Shown piece after piece: positions 51,728-60,939 of a stretch of 64,000 nt of DNA; position 1 is the stretch's first letter; each line of letters opens with the position of its first letter. This stretch comes from Sphingomonadaceae bacterium. Lineage in GTDB: Bacteria > Pseudomonadota > Alphaproteobacteria > Sphingomonadales > Sphingomonadaceae. The DNA lies in the NCBI GenBank assembly GCA_009926135.1, contig RFPL01000012.1, positions 1 to 64,000 of the forward strand. The letters are read 5' to 3'. Below the pieces are notes generated by a model. The model made no database searches. It saw only the letters and a program-made list of their open reading frames with translations, and had not been told where the DNA came from. The position numbers and the translations under genes were made by a program.

Positions 51728-53159
51728 GCCAGTGAACTCCGTCGCGCTCGGTCAGCGCGATTGCCGCAGACGGCCCCCAGGTCCCGGCGGTGTAAGGTTT
51801 GGGTGAAACGCCATGTTCCGTCCACGAAGCCCGGATCGCGTCGATCCAGTCCCACTGCGCCTCAACCTCGTCGCGGCGCACGAACAGCGTCTGGTCACCC
51901 TCGATCAGGTCGAGCAGCAGCCGCTCATAGGCAATCCGCTTGGTCGGACCGGCAAAGGCATCCTGCATCCGGATGTCGAGCGGTACCTCGCGCAGCCGCA
52001 GCCCTTCGCGATCAAGGCCCGGGACCTTGGCCATCAGCGACAGGGTGATGTTTTCTTCCGGCTGGATGCCGATAACCAGCCGGTTCGGCTCGCTGCGCGC
52101 GCCCTTGCCGGCGAAAATGGAATGCGGCACGCGGCGGAACTGGACCACGATCTCGGTCCGCCGGGTTGGTAGCCGCTTGCCGGTGCGGAGATAAAACGGC
52201 ACGCCCTTCCAGCGCCAGTTGTCGAGATGGGCCTTGATCGCGACGAAGGTTTCGGTGCCCGAATCCTTGCCCAGTTCCTCGTCATAGCCCGGCACTGCCT
52301 GGCCGCCGATGGCTCCGGCGCGGTACTGGCCAGTGACGGTTTCATCCGGCCCGATCAGGCGAAGCGAGCGCAGCACCTTGACCTTCTCGTCGCGCACGGC
52401 AGTGGCATCGAAGCTGCTCGGTGGCTCCATCGCCACCAGCGCCAGCAGCTGGAGCATATGGTTCTGCACCATGTCGCGCAGCGCCCCGGCGCCGTCATAG
52501 AAGCCCACGCGGCCTTCCAGCCCGACCGTTTCAGCCACGGTGATCTGCACATGGTCGATATGGGCGGCGTTCCAAAGCGGTTCGAACAGGATGTTGGCAA
52601 AGCGCAGCGCCAGCAGGTTCTGGACCGTTTCCTTGCCAAGGTAGTGGTCGATCCGGAAGATCTGCTCTTCCCGGAATGCGCTGGCGACCGCATCGTTGAT
52701 CTGGCGGCTGGTCTCCAGATCGGTGCCGAGCGGCTTTTCAAGGCCGATCCGGGCCTTTTCGCTGGCCAGGCCCGAGGCGGCGAGGCCGGCAATCGTCGGC
52801 TCGAACAGCGCGGGCGCGGTCGAGAGGAAGATAGCCAGCCCTTCGTCAACCGGGCCGACCTTTTGCGCCAGCGCGGCGTAACCGGCCGGGTCAGTCGCAT
52901 CGAGCGGCTGGTAATGCAGACGGTTGAGGAAGGTGCCCATGCCGCCGCGGCGTTCGGCCGGCAGAAACTTCTCCAGCGCCGCCCGCGCGAAATTGCGATA
53001 GCCGGCGTCGTCCATGTCCTGGCGGGCCGTGCCGATGATCCGCAGATCCTCGGCCACCAGCTTGTCGGCATGGAGCGCGCAGAGCGACGGGAGCAGCATG
53101 CGCTGCGCCAGATCCCCGGTCGCGCCGAACAGCAGCAGACTATCCGATCCGCGGTTCAT
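51720..53159 (-). CDS. zwf: Glucose-6-phosphate 1-dehydrogenase
   Basis: A 479-residue Zwf that starts the oxidative and Entner-Doudoroff routes. The NADP loop [15 protein letters not shown] is at the N-terminus, the active site [14 protein letters not shown] holds the catalytic His, and [12 protein letters not shown] precedes it. AGGGAGG lies nine bases before the ATG at 53159. It is the first gene of the zwf-edd-glk-eda-ppc operon. The frame extends upstream to 53597 but that stretch is not protein-like. Confidence 0.97.
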   Translation of the reverse strand: MNRGSDSLLLFGATGDLAQRMLLPSLCALHADKLVAEDLRIIGTARQDMDDAGYRNFARAALEKFLPAERRGGMGTFLNRLHYQPLDATDPAGYAALAQKVGPVDEGLAIFLSTAPALFEPTIAGLAASGLASEKARIGLEKPLGTDLETSRQINDAVASAFREEQIFRIDHYLGKETVQNLLALRFANILFEPLWNAAHIDHVQITVAETVGLEGRVGFYDGAGALRDMVQNHMLQLLALVAMEPPSSFDATAVRDEKVKVLRSLRLIGPDETVTGQYRAGAIGGQAVPGYDEELGKDSGTETFVAIKAHLDNWRWKGVPFYLRTGKRLPTRRTEIVVQFRRVPHSIFAGKGARSEPNRLVIGIQPEENITLSLMAKVPGLDREGLRLREVPLDIRMQDAFAGPTKRIAYERLLLDLIEGDQTLFVRRDEVEAQWDWIDAIRASWTEHGVSPKPYTAGTWGPSAAIALTERDGVHWHE

Positions 53160-53332
53160 GGTCCTGCGCCTCCCTCGGGGTAACGATATTTCGCCTAACG
53201 CACCGCAGGGTACCGGATTGCATCCGCTACGGCGAGGCTGGCGTAGTGATCGCTTTACGGCACGGCAACCCGTCCCGAGGCGGGAAAACGTATGCAGGGC
53301 CATGCTGGAGGCACCGCAGCGGCGCAGCCGCG
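53160..53332. other. Upstream region of the zwf operon
   Basis: 173 bases that must hold the promoter of the Entner-Doudoroff operon. An inverted repeat CTACG-N10-CGTAG (53227-53246) is the only symmetric element I see. No box of the LacI type (ATCGAT core) is present, so the operon is not obviously under that repressor. Confidence 0.4.
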
Positions 53333-54007
53333 TCAGAAGTTGGTGCTGAGTGTCAGATTGGCGGTGTGATCGATCCGGTCCGGGCCGCTCCGAACAACGT
53401 ACTGGTTCAAGTAGCCCGGTTCGAGCGTGAACCCCTTTCCAATCGGGATCGCGACCCCGGCAAAATTGCGCCACAGGCCAAGGCCATCGCGCTGGAAGGT
53501 GGTTTCGTTGAGGCCGAAGAAGGGTTCGGTCCAGAGCGCGGCGCGAACCTTGCCCGCCAGCGGCGCAGTCAGCCGCAGCTGGTGGCGCAGCCGCCATCCG
53601 GTACCGTCCTGGTTTTCGAACATGCGCTGCTCAAACCGGGTGCGGCCAGTCACGGTCACGCCTTTGCCATCGCCGAGCAGGCGGAAGGACAGCTGCTGGA
53701 AAATCCGATGCTCGTGGCTCTTCGCCGGGCCGACCGGATCGGTCATGACATAAGCATAGCCGAGGTAGACCGTGGTGGTCTTGTCGAGCTTGTAGCCGAT
53801 TCCCGGGCGGACCAGAAACTGCCCCAGGCGCGAGGCATCGTTGGTAAAGCGTTCCTGCGCTTCCAGCCACAGCACGGCACCCTTGCCCAGGTCGACATTG
53901 GCCGTCTGGGCGAGCCAGATGTTCGTATCCTCGTCTGCCGCCTGCGCAGCGGCAGGCAACACCAGAGCCGCCAGTGCGGTGGCCGGACCAAGGACTTTAC
54001 TGAACAT
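53333..54007 (-). CDS. DUF2490-family outer-membrane protein
   Basis: A 224-residue exported protein, signal cleaved after AAAQA (about residue 23), with beta-barrel-type alternation and a terminal NF. EDTNIWLAQTANVDLGKGAVLWLEAQERF and RLGQFLVRPGIGYKLDKTTTVYLGYAYV match DUF2490, which is uncharacterised. The order is OmpW-like then DUF2490 in the same direction with 16 bases between, so they are probably cotranscribed. Confidence 0.8.
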   Translation of the reverse strand: MFSKVLGPATALAALVLPAAAQAADEDTNIWLAQTANVDLGKGAVLWLEAQERFTNDASRLGQFLVRPGIGYKLDKTTTVYLGYAYVMTDPVGPAKSHEHRIFQQLSFRLLGDGKGVTVTGRTRFEQRMFENQDGTGWRLRHQLRLTAPLAGKVRAALWTEPFFGLNETTFQRDGLGLWRNFAGVAIPIGKGFTLEPGYLNQYVVRSGPDRIDHTANLTLSTNF

Positions 54008-54023
54008 CTGGCTCTCTCCCGGA

Positions 54024-54713
54024 TCAGAAGCGGTAGCTCAGACCGCCGCTGACGACCCACGGATCAAGCTTGTGCTTGGTCTGCAGCGCCAGGGTGTTGC
54101 CGGCAAAGAAGCTGGCCGTGGTTCCCATGAAGTAGCGCTTGGCATCAAGGCTGAAGCCCAGGCCCTTGTCGTTAAGCGGCAGGTCGAGACCGGCCTGCAG
54201 CGCTAGGCCGAACTCGTCCGACAGGTTGACGCGGGTCGCGCCAAGCCGCGCGGCATCTGCGCCCACGCCTTCACTGAAGATGAAGAAGTGGGCCGGACCG
54301 GCGCCGATGTAGGGCTTCACTGCGCCCAGATCGAAGTGGTACTTCAGCGTGACCGTCGCGGGCAGGATGATCGCATCGTTGACCAGCGCTGCACCAGCCA
54401 GGCCACCCTTGCCGGTCACGTCATGCGGGGTGACGCAGCAGATCGTCTCCACCGAGAAGTTGTTCGAGAAGAAGTATTCGACCGCCAGGGTCGGCACCAC
54501 GGAATCGCTGGCTGCGCTGTCGCTGGTGGCCGGGGCGCCGACCAGGTTGGTGCGCACTTCGGTGATCTCGCCATTGGGCAGGACGCCGGTGGCGAAGGCC
54601 TTGATCTGGAGCTTGCCTTCGGAACTGCCGGCCCAGGCGGGCGTGGCGAGGGCAAGGGTGCTGGCAGCAGCCAGGGCTGCGGCAATTCGTGCGGCCATTG
54701 GGCGCTTGGTCAT
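54024..54713 (-). CDS. OmpW-family outer-membrane protein
   Basis: A 229-residue eight-stranded barrel. The signal peptide ends TPAWA (about residue 29). Family stretches: KLQIKAFATGVLPNGEI, PTLAVEYFFSNNFSVETICCVTPHDV and LKYHFDLGAVKPYIGAGPAHFF; the C-terminus is GGLSYRF with terminal Phe. OmpW proteins form a narrow hydrophobic channel. The adjacent cysteines in ICCV are common in the alphaproteobacterial form. Confidence 0.88.
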   Translation of the reverse strand: MTKRPMAARIAAALAAASTLALATPAWAGSSEGKLQIKAFATGVLPNGEITEVRTNLVGAPATSDSAASDSVVPTLAVEYFFSNNFSVETICCVTPHDVTGKGGLAGAALVNDAIILPATVTLKYHFDLGAVKPYIGAGPAHFFIFSEGVGADAARLGATRVNLSDEFGLALQAGLDLPLNDKGLGFSLDAKRYFMGTTASFFAGNTLALQTKHKLDPWVVSGGLSYRF

Positions 54714-54854
54714 GTCTGGGTAACTCGCAGTTGGGAGGGACGAGGCGTGAAAGCCTGCCGGATCTGTCGCCCGGTCTGGCAAGGGGCGGGAACAGGCGGT
54801 TGCCGGGATGGGGATCGACAACCGCCTGCCCGCGACCCTTCGCTTACTTGGCGC

Positions 54855-55445
54855 TTACTTGGCCGAGTACGGCAGCGAAGAGTGGTGGAGGACGATCTTC
54901 AGGTTGCCGTCGGCGCCGCGGGTCCAGGCCCAGGTCTTGTCGACCTTGGTCATGTTGCCCTTGGCGTCCCACAGCGTGACATTACCCATCGAGATCGCCG
55001 AATTACCGGTGATGACGATGCCGGCGTTATCGATCTGGAACTTGCGCCAGCCCTTCAGGGCGAAACCGCTGTCGTTCGGGAAGGCCTTGTCGCCGCCAAC
55101 GAAGTAGGCAAGCGCGCCGTCACGGCTGGTGCGGAAGGTCTGCGGGGCAACCGTCAGGGTCGGCTTGAACAGCACCGGACCCATGCCATAGCCATAGGCG
55201 CCGTCGAGCACCTGGCCGGCCAGGGTCTTGGCGGCGGCAAAGCCCTTGGTGTCGTACTCGGTCGAAATCGCAACCAGGGCATTGCCCCAGGCCTGCTGGG
55301 CGGCCTCGACCTCAGCCTGGGTGATCGGCGCATAGAGCGTGGCGGCCTTGGGCGCGGCGTGATCGTGGGCCACGGCCGGAGTGGCGATTGCCGCCAGCGG
55401 CAGCAAGGCAGCCAGCGCGGCACTGCGGATCTTGAAGCTCTTCAT
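54855..55445 (-). CDS. Exported NTF2/SnoaL-like protein
   Basis: A 196-residue protein with a signal peptide ending PAVAHDH (residue 26). The body EVEAAQQAWGNALVAISTEYDTKGFAAAKTLAGQVLDGAYGYG and GNSAISMGNVTLWDAKGNMTKVDKTWAWTRGADGNLKIVLHHSSLPY resembles SnoaL/NTF2-like periplasmic proteins, some of which are mislabelled phosphoribosyl-AMP cyclohydrolase in databases; no cyclohydrolase cysteine or His set is visible. Role unknown. It lies upstream of the OmpW gene with 141 bases between. Confidence 0.68.
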   Translation of the reverse strand: MKSFKIRSAALAALLPLAAIATPAVAHDHAAPKAATLYAPITQAEVEAAQQAWGNALVAISTEYDTKGFAAAKTLAGQVLDGAYGYGMGPVLFKPTLTVAPQTFRTSRDGALAYFVGGDKAFPNDSGFALKGWRKFQIDNAGIVITGNSAISMGNVTLWDAKGNMTKVDKTWAWTRGADGNLKIVLHHSSLPYSAK

Positions 55446-55596
55446 CGGTGGTACTCCTGTGAAACAGACCATGTGACTTTTCCGTCCGGTCCTAATTATG
55501 CTGCGGAAAACCCCGGGGAAATTGGCCGCATGGCGGGCCGCACGGCCTAGGCCGGATGGCCTATGCACTTTTCCCAGCAGGCCTTAGAGAGGACCG

Positions 55597-56643
55597 ATGC
55601 AGAGCGGGAATCCGGCCCTGGCCCCCGAGGTCGAAACTGTCGCTGAACTGCGCGAGCTCTATCGCGCTGCTGAAGCGCGGGCCGCCCGCCTGCGCCTGCT
55701 CTCCACCAACGGCCGGCAACTGGCGATGGCGGAAGCCGCGACGATTGAAGCGATCCTGCAAGGCTGTGCCGACCGGCTGGGTTATTTCCTGGGCCAGCGG
55801 GGCGGCGCGGTGCAACCGGCCGATAATGCGGGCCTGCCGATCCCGGCACCGGGCAATGATGGCGGCACGCTGGCGGTGCTCGCCCTGGAAGGGCTGAGCC
55901 GGCTGGAAGACATTACCGATTCCGAAGACCGCGAGGCCGTGCGGCTCCAGCTCGAAATGCTGGGTGCGACGATCGACCGGATTAACCGCGCACGCGAACT
56001 GCACGAACGCGAGGCCCGGCTTGAATTCGTGGTTGGCCGCCTGTTCTCCGCGCAAGAGGAGGAGCGCCGCCGGGTCAGCCACGAACTGCACGATGGCGTT
56101 GCCCAGACCGCGACGGCCCTCGCCCGATTGCTTGAAGGCGCTGAAGGCATTGCCGACCGCCCCAAGCTGGCCGCGATCGCCCGCGACTTGGTGGGTGAGC
56201 TGCGCGGGGTGATCCGCGGCCTGCGACCCACCGTGCTGGATGACCTTGGCCTTGAAGCCGGTCTGCGCGCGCTGGCTGAAACGCTGGAGGCCGAGGGCTT
56301 TACGATACAGGTCGCCATCGCGAGCGAGGTGGCGCGCTGGCCAACCCAAATCGAAACCGCGCTCTACCGCGTGGCGCAGGAAGCCTTGAGCAACGTGCGC
56401 AAACACGCTGGCGGCCCCTGCGCGGTCAGCCTGGAGCTGTCGGTTCGGCGCGGCGACACACAACCATTCCTGCGCATCGCCGACCAGGGCCAGGGCCGCA
56501 CAGCCGGGGAAGATGCAAACACGCTGCATTTCGGCATCGACGTCATGCGCGAGCGGATGGTCTCCATCGGCGGCACGCTCGACTGGCAGGCACCGGACAA
56601 GGGCGGCATCACGGTCCTGGCAACCTTCCCGAAGGTGGTCTGA
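55597..56643 (+). CDS. Cytoplasmic sensor histidine kinase, NarL/DesK type
   Basis: A 348-residue kinase without membrane segments. The N-terminal 135 residues look GAF-like. The HisKA_3 box is RRRVSHELHDGVAQT, with phosphorylated His 165. The ATPase domain contains ETALYRVAQEALSNVRKHA (N box) and the terminal FGIDVMRERMVSIGGTLD. The soluble form implies an internal signal. It starts at ATG 55597 after AGAGGACC. The LuxR-type regulator starts two bases after its stop, so the two form a two-component pair. Confidence 0.9.
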   Translation: MQSGNPALAPEVETVAELRELYRAAEARAARLRLLSTNGRQLAMAEAATIEAILQGCADRLGYFLGQRGGAVQPADNAGLPIPAPGNDGGTLAVLALEGLSRLEDITDSEDREAVRLQLEMLGATIDRINRARELHEREARLEFVVGRLFSAQEEERRRVSHELHDGVAQTATALARLLEGAEGIADRPKLAAIARDLVGELRGVIRGLRPTVLDDLGLEAGLRALAETLEAEGFTIQVAIASEVARWPTQIETALYRVAQEALSNVRKHAGGPCAVSLELSVRRGDTQPFLRIADQGQGRTAGEDANTLHFGIDVMRERMVSIGGTLDWQAPDKGGITVLATFPKVV

Positions 56644-56644
56644 C

Positions 56645-57280
56645 ATGGCCGTGCGAATTCTGATCGTGGACGATCACCAGCTTGCCCGTGAAGGCCTGAA
56701 GGCGGTGCTCGCCAACGCTGACTTCACGGTCGTGGGCGAAGCTGCCAGCGGCGAGGAGGCCATTGCGCTCGTCACCACGCTGGTGCCCGACGTGGTGCTG
56801 ATGGACGTCCGGCTTGGTCCCGGCATCGACGGACTGGAAGCGACCCGCCGCATCGCCGCCCTCGGCCTGCCCAGCCGCGTGCTGATGCTCTCGCTTCACG
56901 ATATGCCGGCCTATGTCCGCGAGGCGCTGGCCGCCGGGGCGGCGGGCTATGTCCTGAAGGACGCCTCGATCACCGAACTGCGCGGCGCCGTCAGCCAGGT
57001 CATGGCCGGGCAGAGCGTCATGCCGCTGAACCTGATCAATGCCGCACTGCGTCAGAGCGAGCGTGAGGTTCGCCCCGCCGACGCGCTGAACACGCTGACC
57101 CCGCGCGAACGCGAAGTGCTGGTACAGATCGCCGAAGGGCTGACCAACAAGGAGATCGCCCGCCAGCTCTCGGTCAGCCCGGCCACGATCAAGGCCCATG
57201 TCGAGCGGGTCATCGCCAAGCTGGGCGTGTCCGACCGGACCCAGGCGGCCGTGCTGGTCGCGCGCGCAGGTCCGGCATGA
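56645..57280 (+). CDS. NarL/LuxR-type response regulator
   Basis: A 211-residue regulator. The receiver domain has acidic D9/D10 (ILIVDDH), phosphorylation site D54 (VVLMDVRLGP), and the conserved Lys in GYVLKDAS. The LuxR HTH is LNTLTPREREVLVQIAEGLTNKEIARQLSVSPATIKAHVERVIAKLG. It is the cognate partner of the kinase upstream. It overlaps the following kinase by four bases (ATGA). Confidence 0.95.
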   Translation: MAVRILIVDDHQLAREGLKAVLANADFTVVGEAASGEEAIALVTTLVPDVVLMDVRLGPGIDGLEATRRIAALGLPSRVLMLSLHDMPAYVREALAAGAAGYVLKDASITELRGAVSQVMAGQSVMPLNLINAALRQSEREVRPADALNTLTPREREVLVQIAEGLTNKEIARQLSVSPATIKAHVERVIAKLGVSDRTQAAVLVARAGPA

Positions 57281-59223
57281 ACCGCGCGATGCCAGCCCGC
57301 CGCATGACCCGGTTCTGGGCTGACCGCCGACTCGCGCTGAAGGGTCTAGTGGTAATCGCCTTGCCGCTCGCGATCCTGCTCGGTGCGCTGGTTTCGCTCT
57401 ACATCGCCAGCAATGCCGAGGTCCGCGCCGAAAACGACGTGCGCCGCGCCTTCGCGATCCAGCGCGATACTTACCAGGTTCACGCGCTGCTGGCCGAAGC
57501 CGCTGCCGGGGTGCGCGGCTATGCCCTGACCGGACAGGAGCGCTTTCTCGAACCCTATCGCAAGGCCGAGGCTGACTTGCCGCAGACGATGGCCCGGCTC
57601 AATGCCGCCATCCGCGACCGCGAGGTGCGCCAGCACTTCGACCGCATCAACGAACTCACCGCCCGCAAGCGTGAGGGCCTGAAGGGCATCGTTGAACTTG
57701 CCCGGCAAGGTGACCGCGGCGCGATCGAGCCGGCGCTGGTCGCCAACAAGATCGTACTCGACGCGATGCGGCGGGAGATTGACCGGATCCAGCGCCGGGA
57801 GGGCGTGCTGCTCGATCAGCGCCAGGCGCGGGTAGACGAAGTGCGTGGCCGCTTCCTGCTGCTGACCGCCGTCAGCGCCGTGATCGGCCTGCTTGGCAGT
57901 CTGGCAGCGGTCTATCTGTTCTCGACCGGCATCGTCCGCCGCGTCCAGATGCTCGAAGCCAATGCCGAACTGCTCGCGCGCGGCGAGGCGTTGACCGAAC
58001 TGCCCGACGATGCCGACGAAATCGGCCGTCTGGCGCAGCGCATGGCCCGTGCCAGCGCACTGCTACGCGGCCGCGAACAGGCGCTGCGCGAGAGCGAGGA
58101 GCGCTTCCGCCTGGTGATCGAGGAAGTCCGGGACTACGGCATCTTCGCGCTCGATCCTGCAGGCGTGGTCACCTCTTGGAACCTCGGCGCGCAGCGAATC
58201 AAGGGCTGGGAGGCAGAGGAGATCCTCGGCCACCACTTCAGCCGCTTCTATCCCGACGAAACCCGCGCCTATCTGCCCGTGCAGATGCTTGAGCGCGCCC
58301 GCCGCGACGGGACAGCCGAGGACGAGGGCTGGCGGCTGCGCAAGGACGGCAGCCCATTCTGGGCGAACGTGGTGATCACCGCACTGCATGACGAGCAGGG
58401 CGAACTGCGCGGCTTTGCCAAGGTCACGCGCGACATGACCGAGCGCCGCCGGTCCGAAGAGGCGCTGCGCTTTGCCCGCGAAGAGGCAATCGCCGCGAAC
58501 CTCGCCAAGAGCGAGTTCCTTTCGCGCACCAGCCACGAGCTGCGCACGCCGATGTCGGCGATCCTGGGGTTCGGCCAACTGCTCGAGCTGGACGAGGAGC
58601 AGTTCGAACCGCGCCACCGCGAGGCGCTGAGCCAGATCATGAAAGCCGGGCGGCACCTGCTTTCCCTGATCAACGATCTGCTGGACATCTCGAGCATCGA
58701 GGCGGGCGGGACCGAACTGAACCTTGAGCAAATCGACCTGGGCGAGCTGCTGCAGGAGGTTCATGGCCTGGCCGGGCCAATCGTCGCGATGGCGGGCCTG
58801 CGCTTCGTGCTGGAGCATCCCGAAGAATCGCTGGTCGCCTGGGCCGACCGCCGCCGGGTGATCCAGGTCATGCTCAATCTTGTCTCGAACGCCGCCAAAT
58901 ACAACCGCACCGGTACGCTGGTCCGCCTGGCCTGCCAGACGCGCGGCCGCGAGATCCGGGTCGAGGTGGAAGATGATGGCGAAGGCGTCGCCAGCACCGA
59001 GGTTTCGCGCCTCTTCACCCCGTTCGACCGGCTGGGACAGCAGAACCGGGCGAAAGTTGACGGCACCGGCCTGGGCCTTGCCCTGTCCAAGCGGCTGGTT
59101 GAATCCATGGGCGGGCAGATCGGCCATGAAGCGCCGGATAAGGGTGCACGGTTCTGGTTCACCCTGCCGGTTCGTGCGCGCGGAGCCCGCACCGCGACCA
59201 CAACAGGGCGGCAGACTGCATGA
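57277..59223 (+). CDS. Membrane sensor histidine kinase (CHASE3-HAMP-PAS-HisKA-HATPase)
   Basis: A 648-residue kinase. Membrane helix 1 at about 22-44, periplasmic CHASE3 at 45-185 (YQVHALLAEAAAGVRGYALTGQERFLEPY is diagnostic), membrane helix 2 at about 193-216, HAMP at 217-268, PAS at about 275-393 (FALDPAGVVTSWNLGAQRIKGW), HisKA with H420 (TSHELRTPMSAILGF) and an ATPase with NLVSNAAKYN and GTGLGLALSKRL. It is encoded between a LuxR-type regulator and a single-domain receiver, each overlapping by four bases. Confidence 0.94.
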   Translation: MNRAMPARRMTRFWADRRLALKGLVVIALPLAILLGALVSLYIASNAEVRAENDVRRAFAIQRDTYQVHALLAEAAAGVRGYALTGQERFLEPYRKAEADLPQTMARLNAAIRDREVRQHFDRINELTARKREGLKGIVELARQGDRGAIEPALVANKIVLDAMRREIDRIQRREGVLLDQRQARVDEVRGRFLLLTAVSAVIGLLGSLAAVYLFSTGIVRRVQMLEANAELLARGEALTELPDDADEIGRLAQRMARASALLRGREQALRESEERFRLVIEEVRDYGIFALDPAGVVTSWNLGAQRIKGWEAEEILGHHFSRFYPDETRAYLPVQMLERARRDGTAEDEGWRLRKDGSPFWANVVITALHDEQGELRGFAKVTRDMTERRRSEEALRFAREEAIAANLAKSEFLSRTSHELRTPMSAILGFGQLLELDEEQFEPRHREALSQIMKAGRHLLSLINDLLDISSIEAGGTELNLEQIDLGELLQEVHGLAGPIVAMAGLRFVLEHPEESLVAWADRRRVIQVMLNLVSNAAKYNRTGTLVRLACQTRGREIRVEVEDDGEGVASTEVSRLFTPFDRLGQQNRAKVDGTGLGLALSKRLVESMGGQIGHEAPDKGARFWFTLPVRARGARTATTTGRQTA

Positions 59224-59657
59224 GCGGAAACCTGATCGACAGCGCCGAAATCCGCACGCGCCGCATCCTGATCGTCGATGACGAGGACGCCAACGTCCTC
59301 TTGCTGGCCAGCGTGCTGGAGCGCGAAGGCTATGCCGACCTCCACACCATCACCGACCCGACCACCGCGCTGGAGGCCTATGTCCGGCTGGAGCCCGACC
59401 TGGTCCTGCTGGACCTGATGATGCCCGAGGTCGACGGGTTCCAGCTGCTCGAAGCCTTCAAGCGCCACGACCGCCCGGACGAGTTCCGCCCGGTGCTGGT
59501 CCTGACCGCCGACAGCACCATCGCCGCGCGCCGCCGCGCGCTGGCGCTGGGGGCCAAGGACTTCGTTTCGAAGCCGTTTGACGTGATCGAGATTGCCCTG
59601 CGGATCGCCAACCTGCTCGAGACGCGAATTCTCTACCAGCGCCTCAGGCAATCCTGA
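59220..59657 (+). CDS. Single-domain response regulator (receiver only)
   Basis: A 145-residue CheY-like receiver. The phosphorylation site is D65 (LVLLDLMMPEVDGFQ), with acidic residues D20 and D21 (ILIVDDED), T95-type position in VLVLTADST and K in FVSKPFD. It has no output domain, so it probably passes the signal to another protein or acts as a phosphate sink. It starts within the stop of the CHASE3 kinase (ATGA). Confidence 0.94.
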   Translation: MSGNLIDSAEIRTRRILIVDDEDANVLLLASVLEREGYADLHTITDPTTALEAYVRLEPDLVLLDLMMPEVDGFQLLEAFKRHDRPDEFRPVLVLTADSTIAARRRALALGAKDFVSKPFDVIEIALRIANLLETRILYQRLRQS

Positions 59658-59697
59658 GCTTCAGACAAGCAAAGGAACCCCCTGGCTCCAGTCCCGC

Positions 59698-60921
59698 TCA
59701 GGGTCGCCCGTAAGTGATCAGTCCCATCGGGTTAAGCGTCGTGTTCGCCGGGAATTCCTTGAGTGCTTCCTCGTCGGGTTCCGTGCCCCAGCCCGGGCGA
59801 TCGGGCACGATCAGGCAACCATTCTCGAATTCGGGAACGTGGGTGACCAATTTGTCATCCCAGGTGATCCGGTCGATATCGGTTTCCATGATCCGCAAGT
59901 TGGGCACGGCTGCTGCAAAGTGCAGGTTCATCATCGTGGCCAGGTGGCCATAGAAATTGTGCGGAGCGACGTTGACCTCATGCGCGTCGGCCAGCGCGGC
60001 AAGCTTCATCGCCTGCCAGGCTCCATTCCAGATCAGGTCGATGATGGCGATATCGACAGCCTGGTTGCGCAGGAACGGGACGAACTGGCCAAGGCCAACG
60101 AGCGTCTCGCACGATGCAATGGGGTGCGCGCTGTGGGCGCGGAGATAGCTCAGGGCCTCAGGATTGAAAGTATCGAGTTCGACCCAGAGCAGTTCCTGGC
60201 CCTTGATGGCGCGCAGGATCTCCAGGTAGCCTTCAGTCTTGGCATTGAAGTTCAGATCAAGCAGGATCTCGACATCGGGACCCGCGCCCTCCCGCAGCGC
60301 CTCAAGATGCTCGACCACTCCGCGCAGCACCTTGCGATCGACGTTCAAGCCCGGCTCAAACGGCACGCCGAAGCCGGTTGCCCAGCCCACTGGCCGGCCA
60401 TCCTCGTAGCGGTAGACGTTGGTCTTGAGCGCCTTGAACCCGCGCTCGCGCACTTCGCGGCCCAAGCCGACCACGCCGTCAAGCGTCTCGACCGCCGGCT
60501 CATACCAGGGCCGGCGACTGATCCGCCAGGTGCCGAGGTGCGACCAATAGACCGGTACCCGGTCACGGATCACACCGCCCAGCAATTGGGCACAAGGCAC
60601 GCCAAGAATCTTGGCCTTGGCATCCAGCAGCGCATTCTCGATCGCGCCGAGCGCCTGGCCAATCACCCCACCTGTGCCTGGCCGGGTTACCCCGCGCAGG
60701 ATCGCGTGGACCCGCTCATGATCGCCCACCGCCTCACCAATAAAGCGCGGTGCGATCTGATGGATGATATTCGTGATCCCTGGATTGCCGAAGCCTTCGT
60801 CATATTCGCTCCAGCCCACCACGCCGTCATGCGTCGTGATCTTCAGGTAATAGTAGTTGCGCCATCCCGCCGAACAGGACAGCGTTTCCACCTTGGCTAT
60901 GCGATCGCGCACGTTGGTCAT
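59698..60921 (-). CDS. Mandelate racemase/enolase-superfamily acid-sugar dehydratase
   Basis: A 407-residue protein with a capping domain and a (beta/alpha)7 barrel. Metal ligands are recognisable as D in LDLNFNAKTEG, E in LLWVELDTFNPEAL and E in IASCETLVGLGQF; the KTN of FKALKTNVYR supplies a catalytic-region lysine and the late H in NVAPHNFYGHL the other acid/base. The layout resembles galactonate-type dehydratases; the exact sugar acid is not clear. It is 18 bases downstream of the GMC gene, so the two form an operon. Confidence 0.85.
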   Translation of the reverse strand: MTNVRDRIAKVETLSCSAGWRNYYYLKITTHDGVVGWSEYDEGFGNPGITNIIHQIAPRFIGEAVGDHERVHAILRGVTRPGTGGVIGQALGAIENALLDAKAKILGVPCAQLLGGVIRDRVPVYWSHLGTWRISRRPWYEPAVETLDGVVGLGREVRERGFKALKTNVYRYEDGRPVGWATGFGVPFEPGLNVDRKVLRGVVEHLEALREGAGPDVEILLDLNFNAKTEGYLEILRAIKGQELLWVELDTFNPEALSYLRAHSAHPIASCETLVGLGQFVPFLRNQAVDIAIIDLIWNGAWQAMKLAALADAHEVNVAPHNFYGHLATMMNLHFAAAVPNLRIMETDIDRITWDDKLVTHVPEFENGCLIVPDRPGWGTEPDEEALKEFPANTTLNPMGLITYGRP

Positions 60922-60939
60922 GGCCGGTAATCCTTTTGT

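Noticed and set aside
50075..52048. A 657-codon frame antisense to edd and zwf
   Set aside because: It spans the junction of two clearly real genes on the other strand and has no domain.
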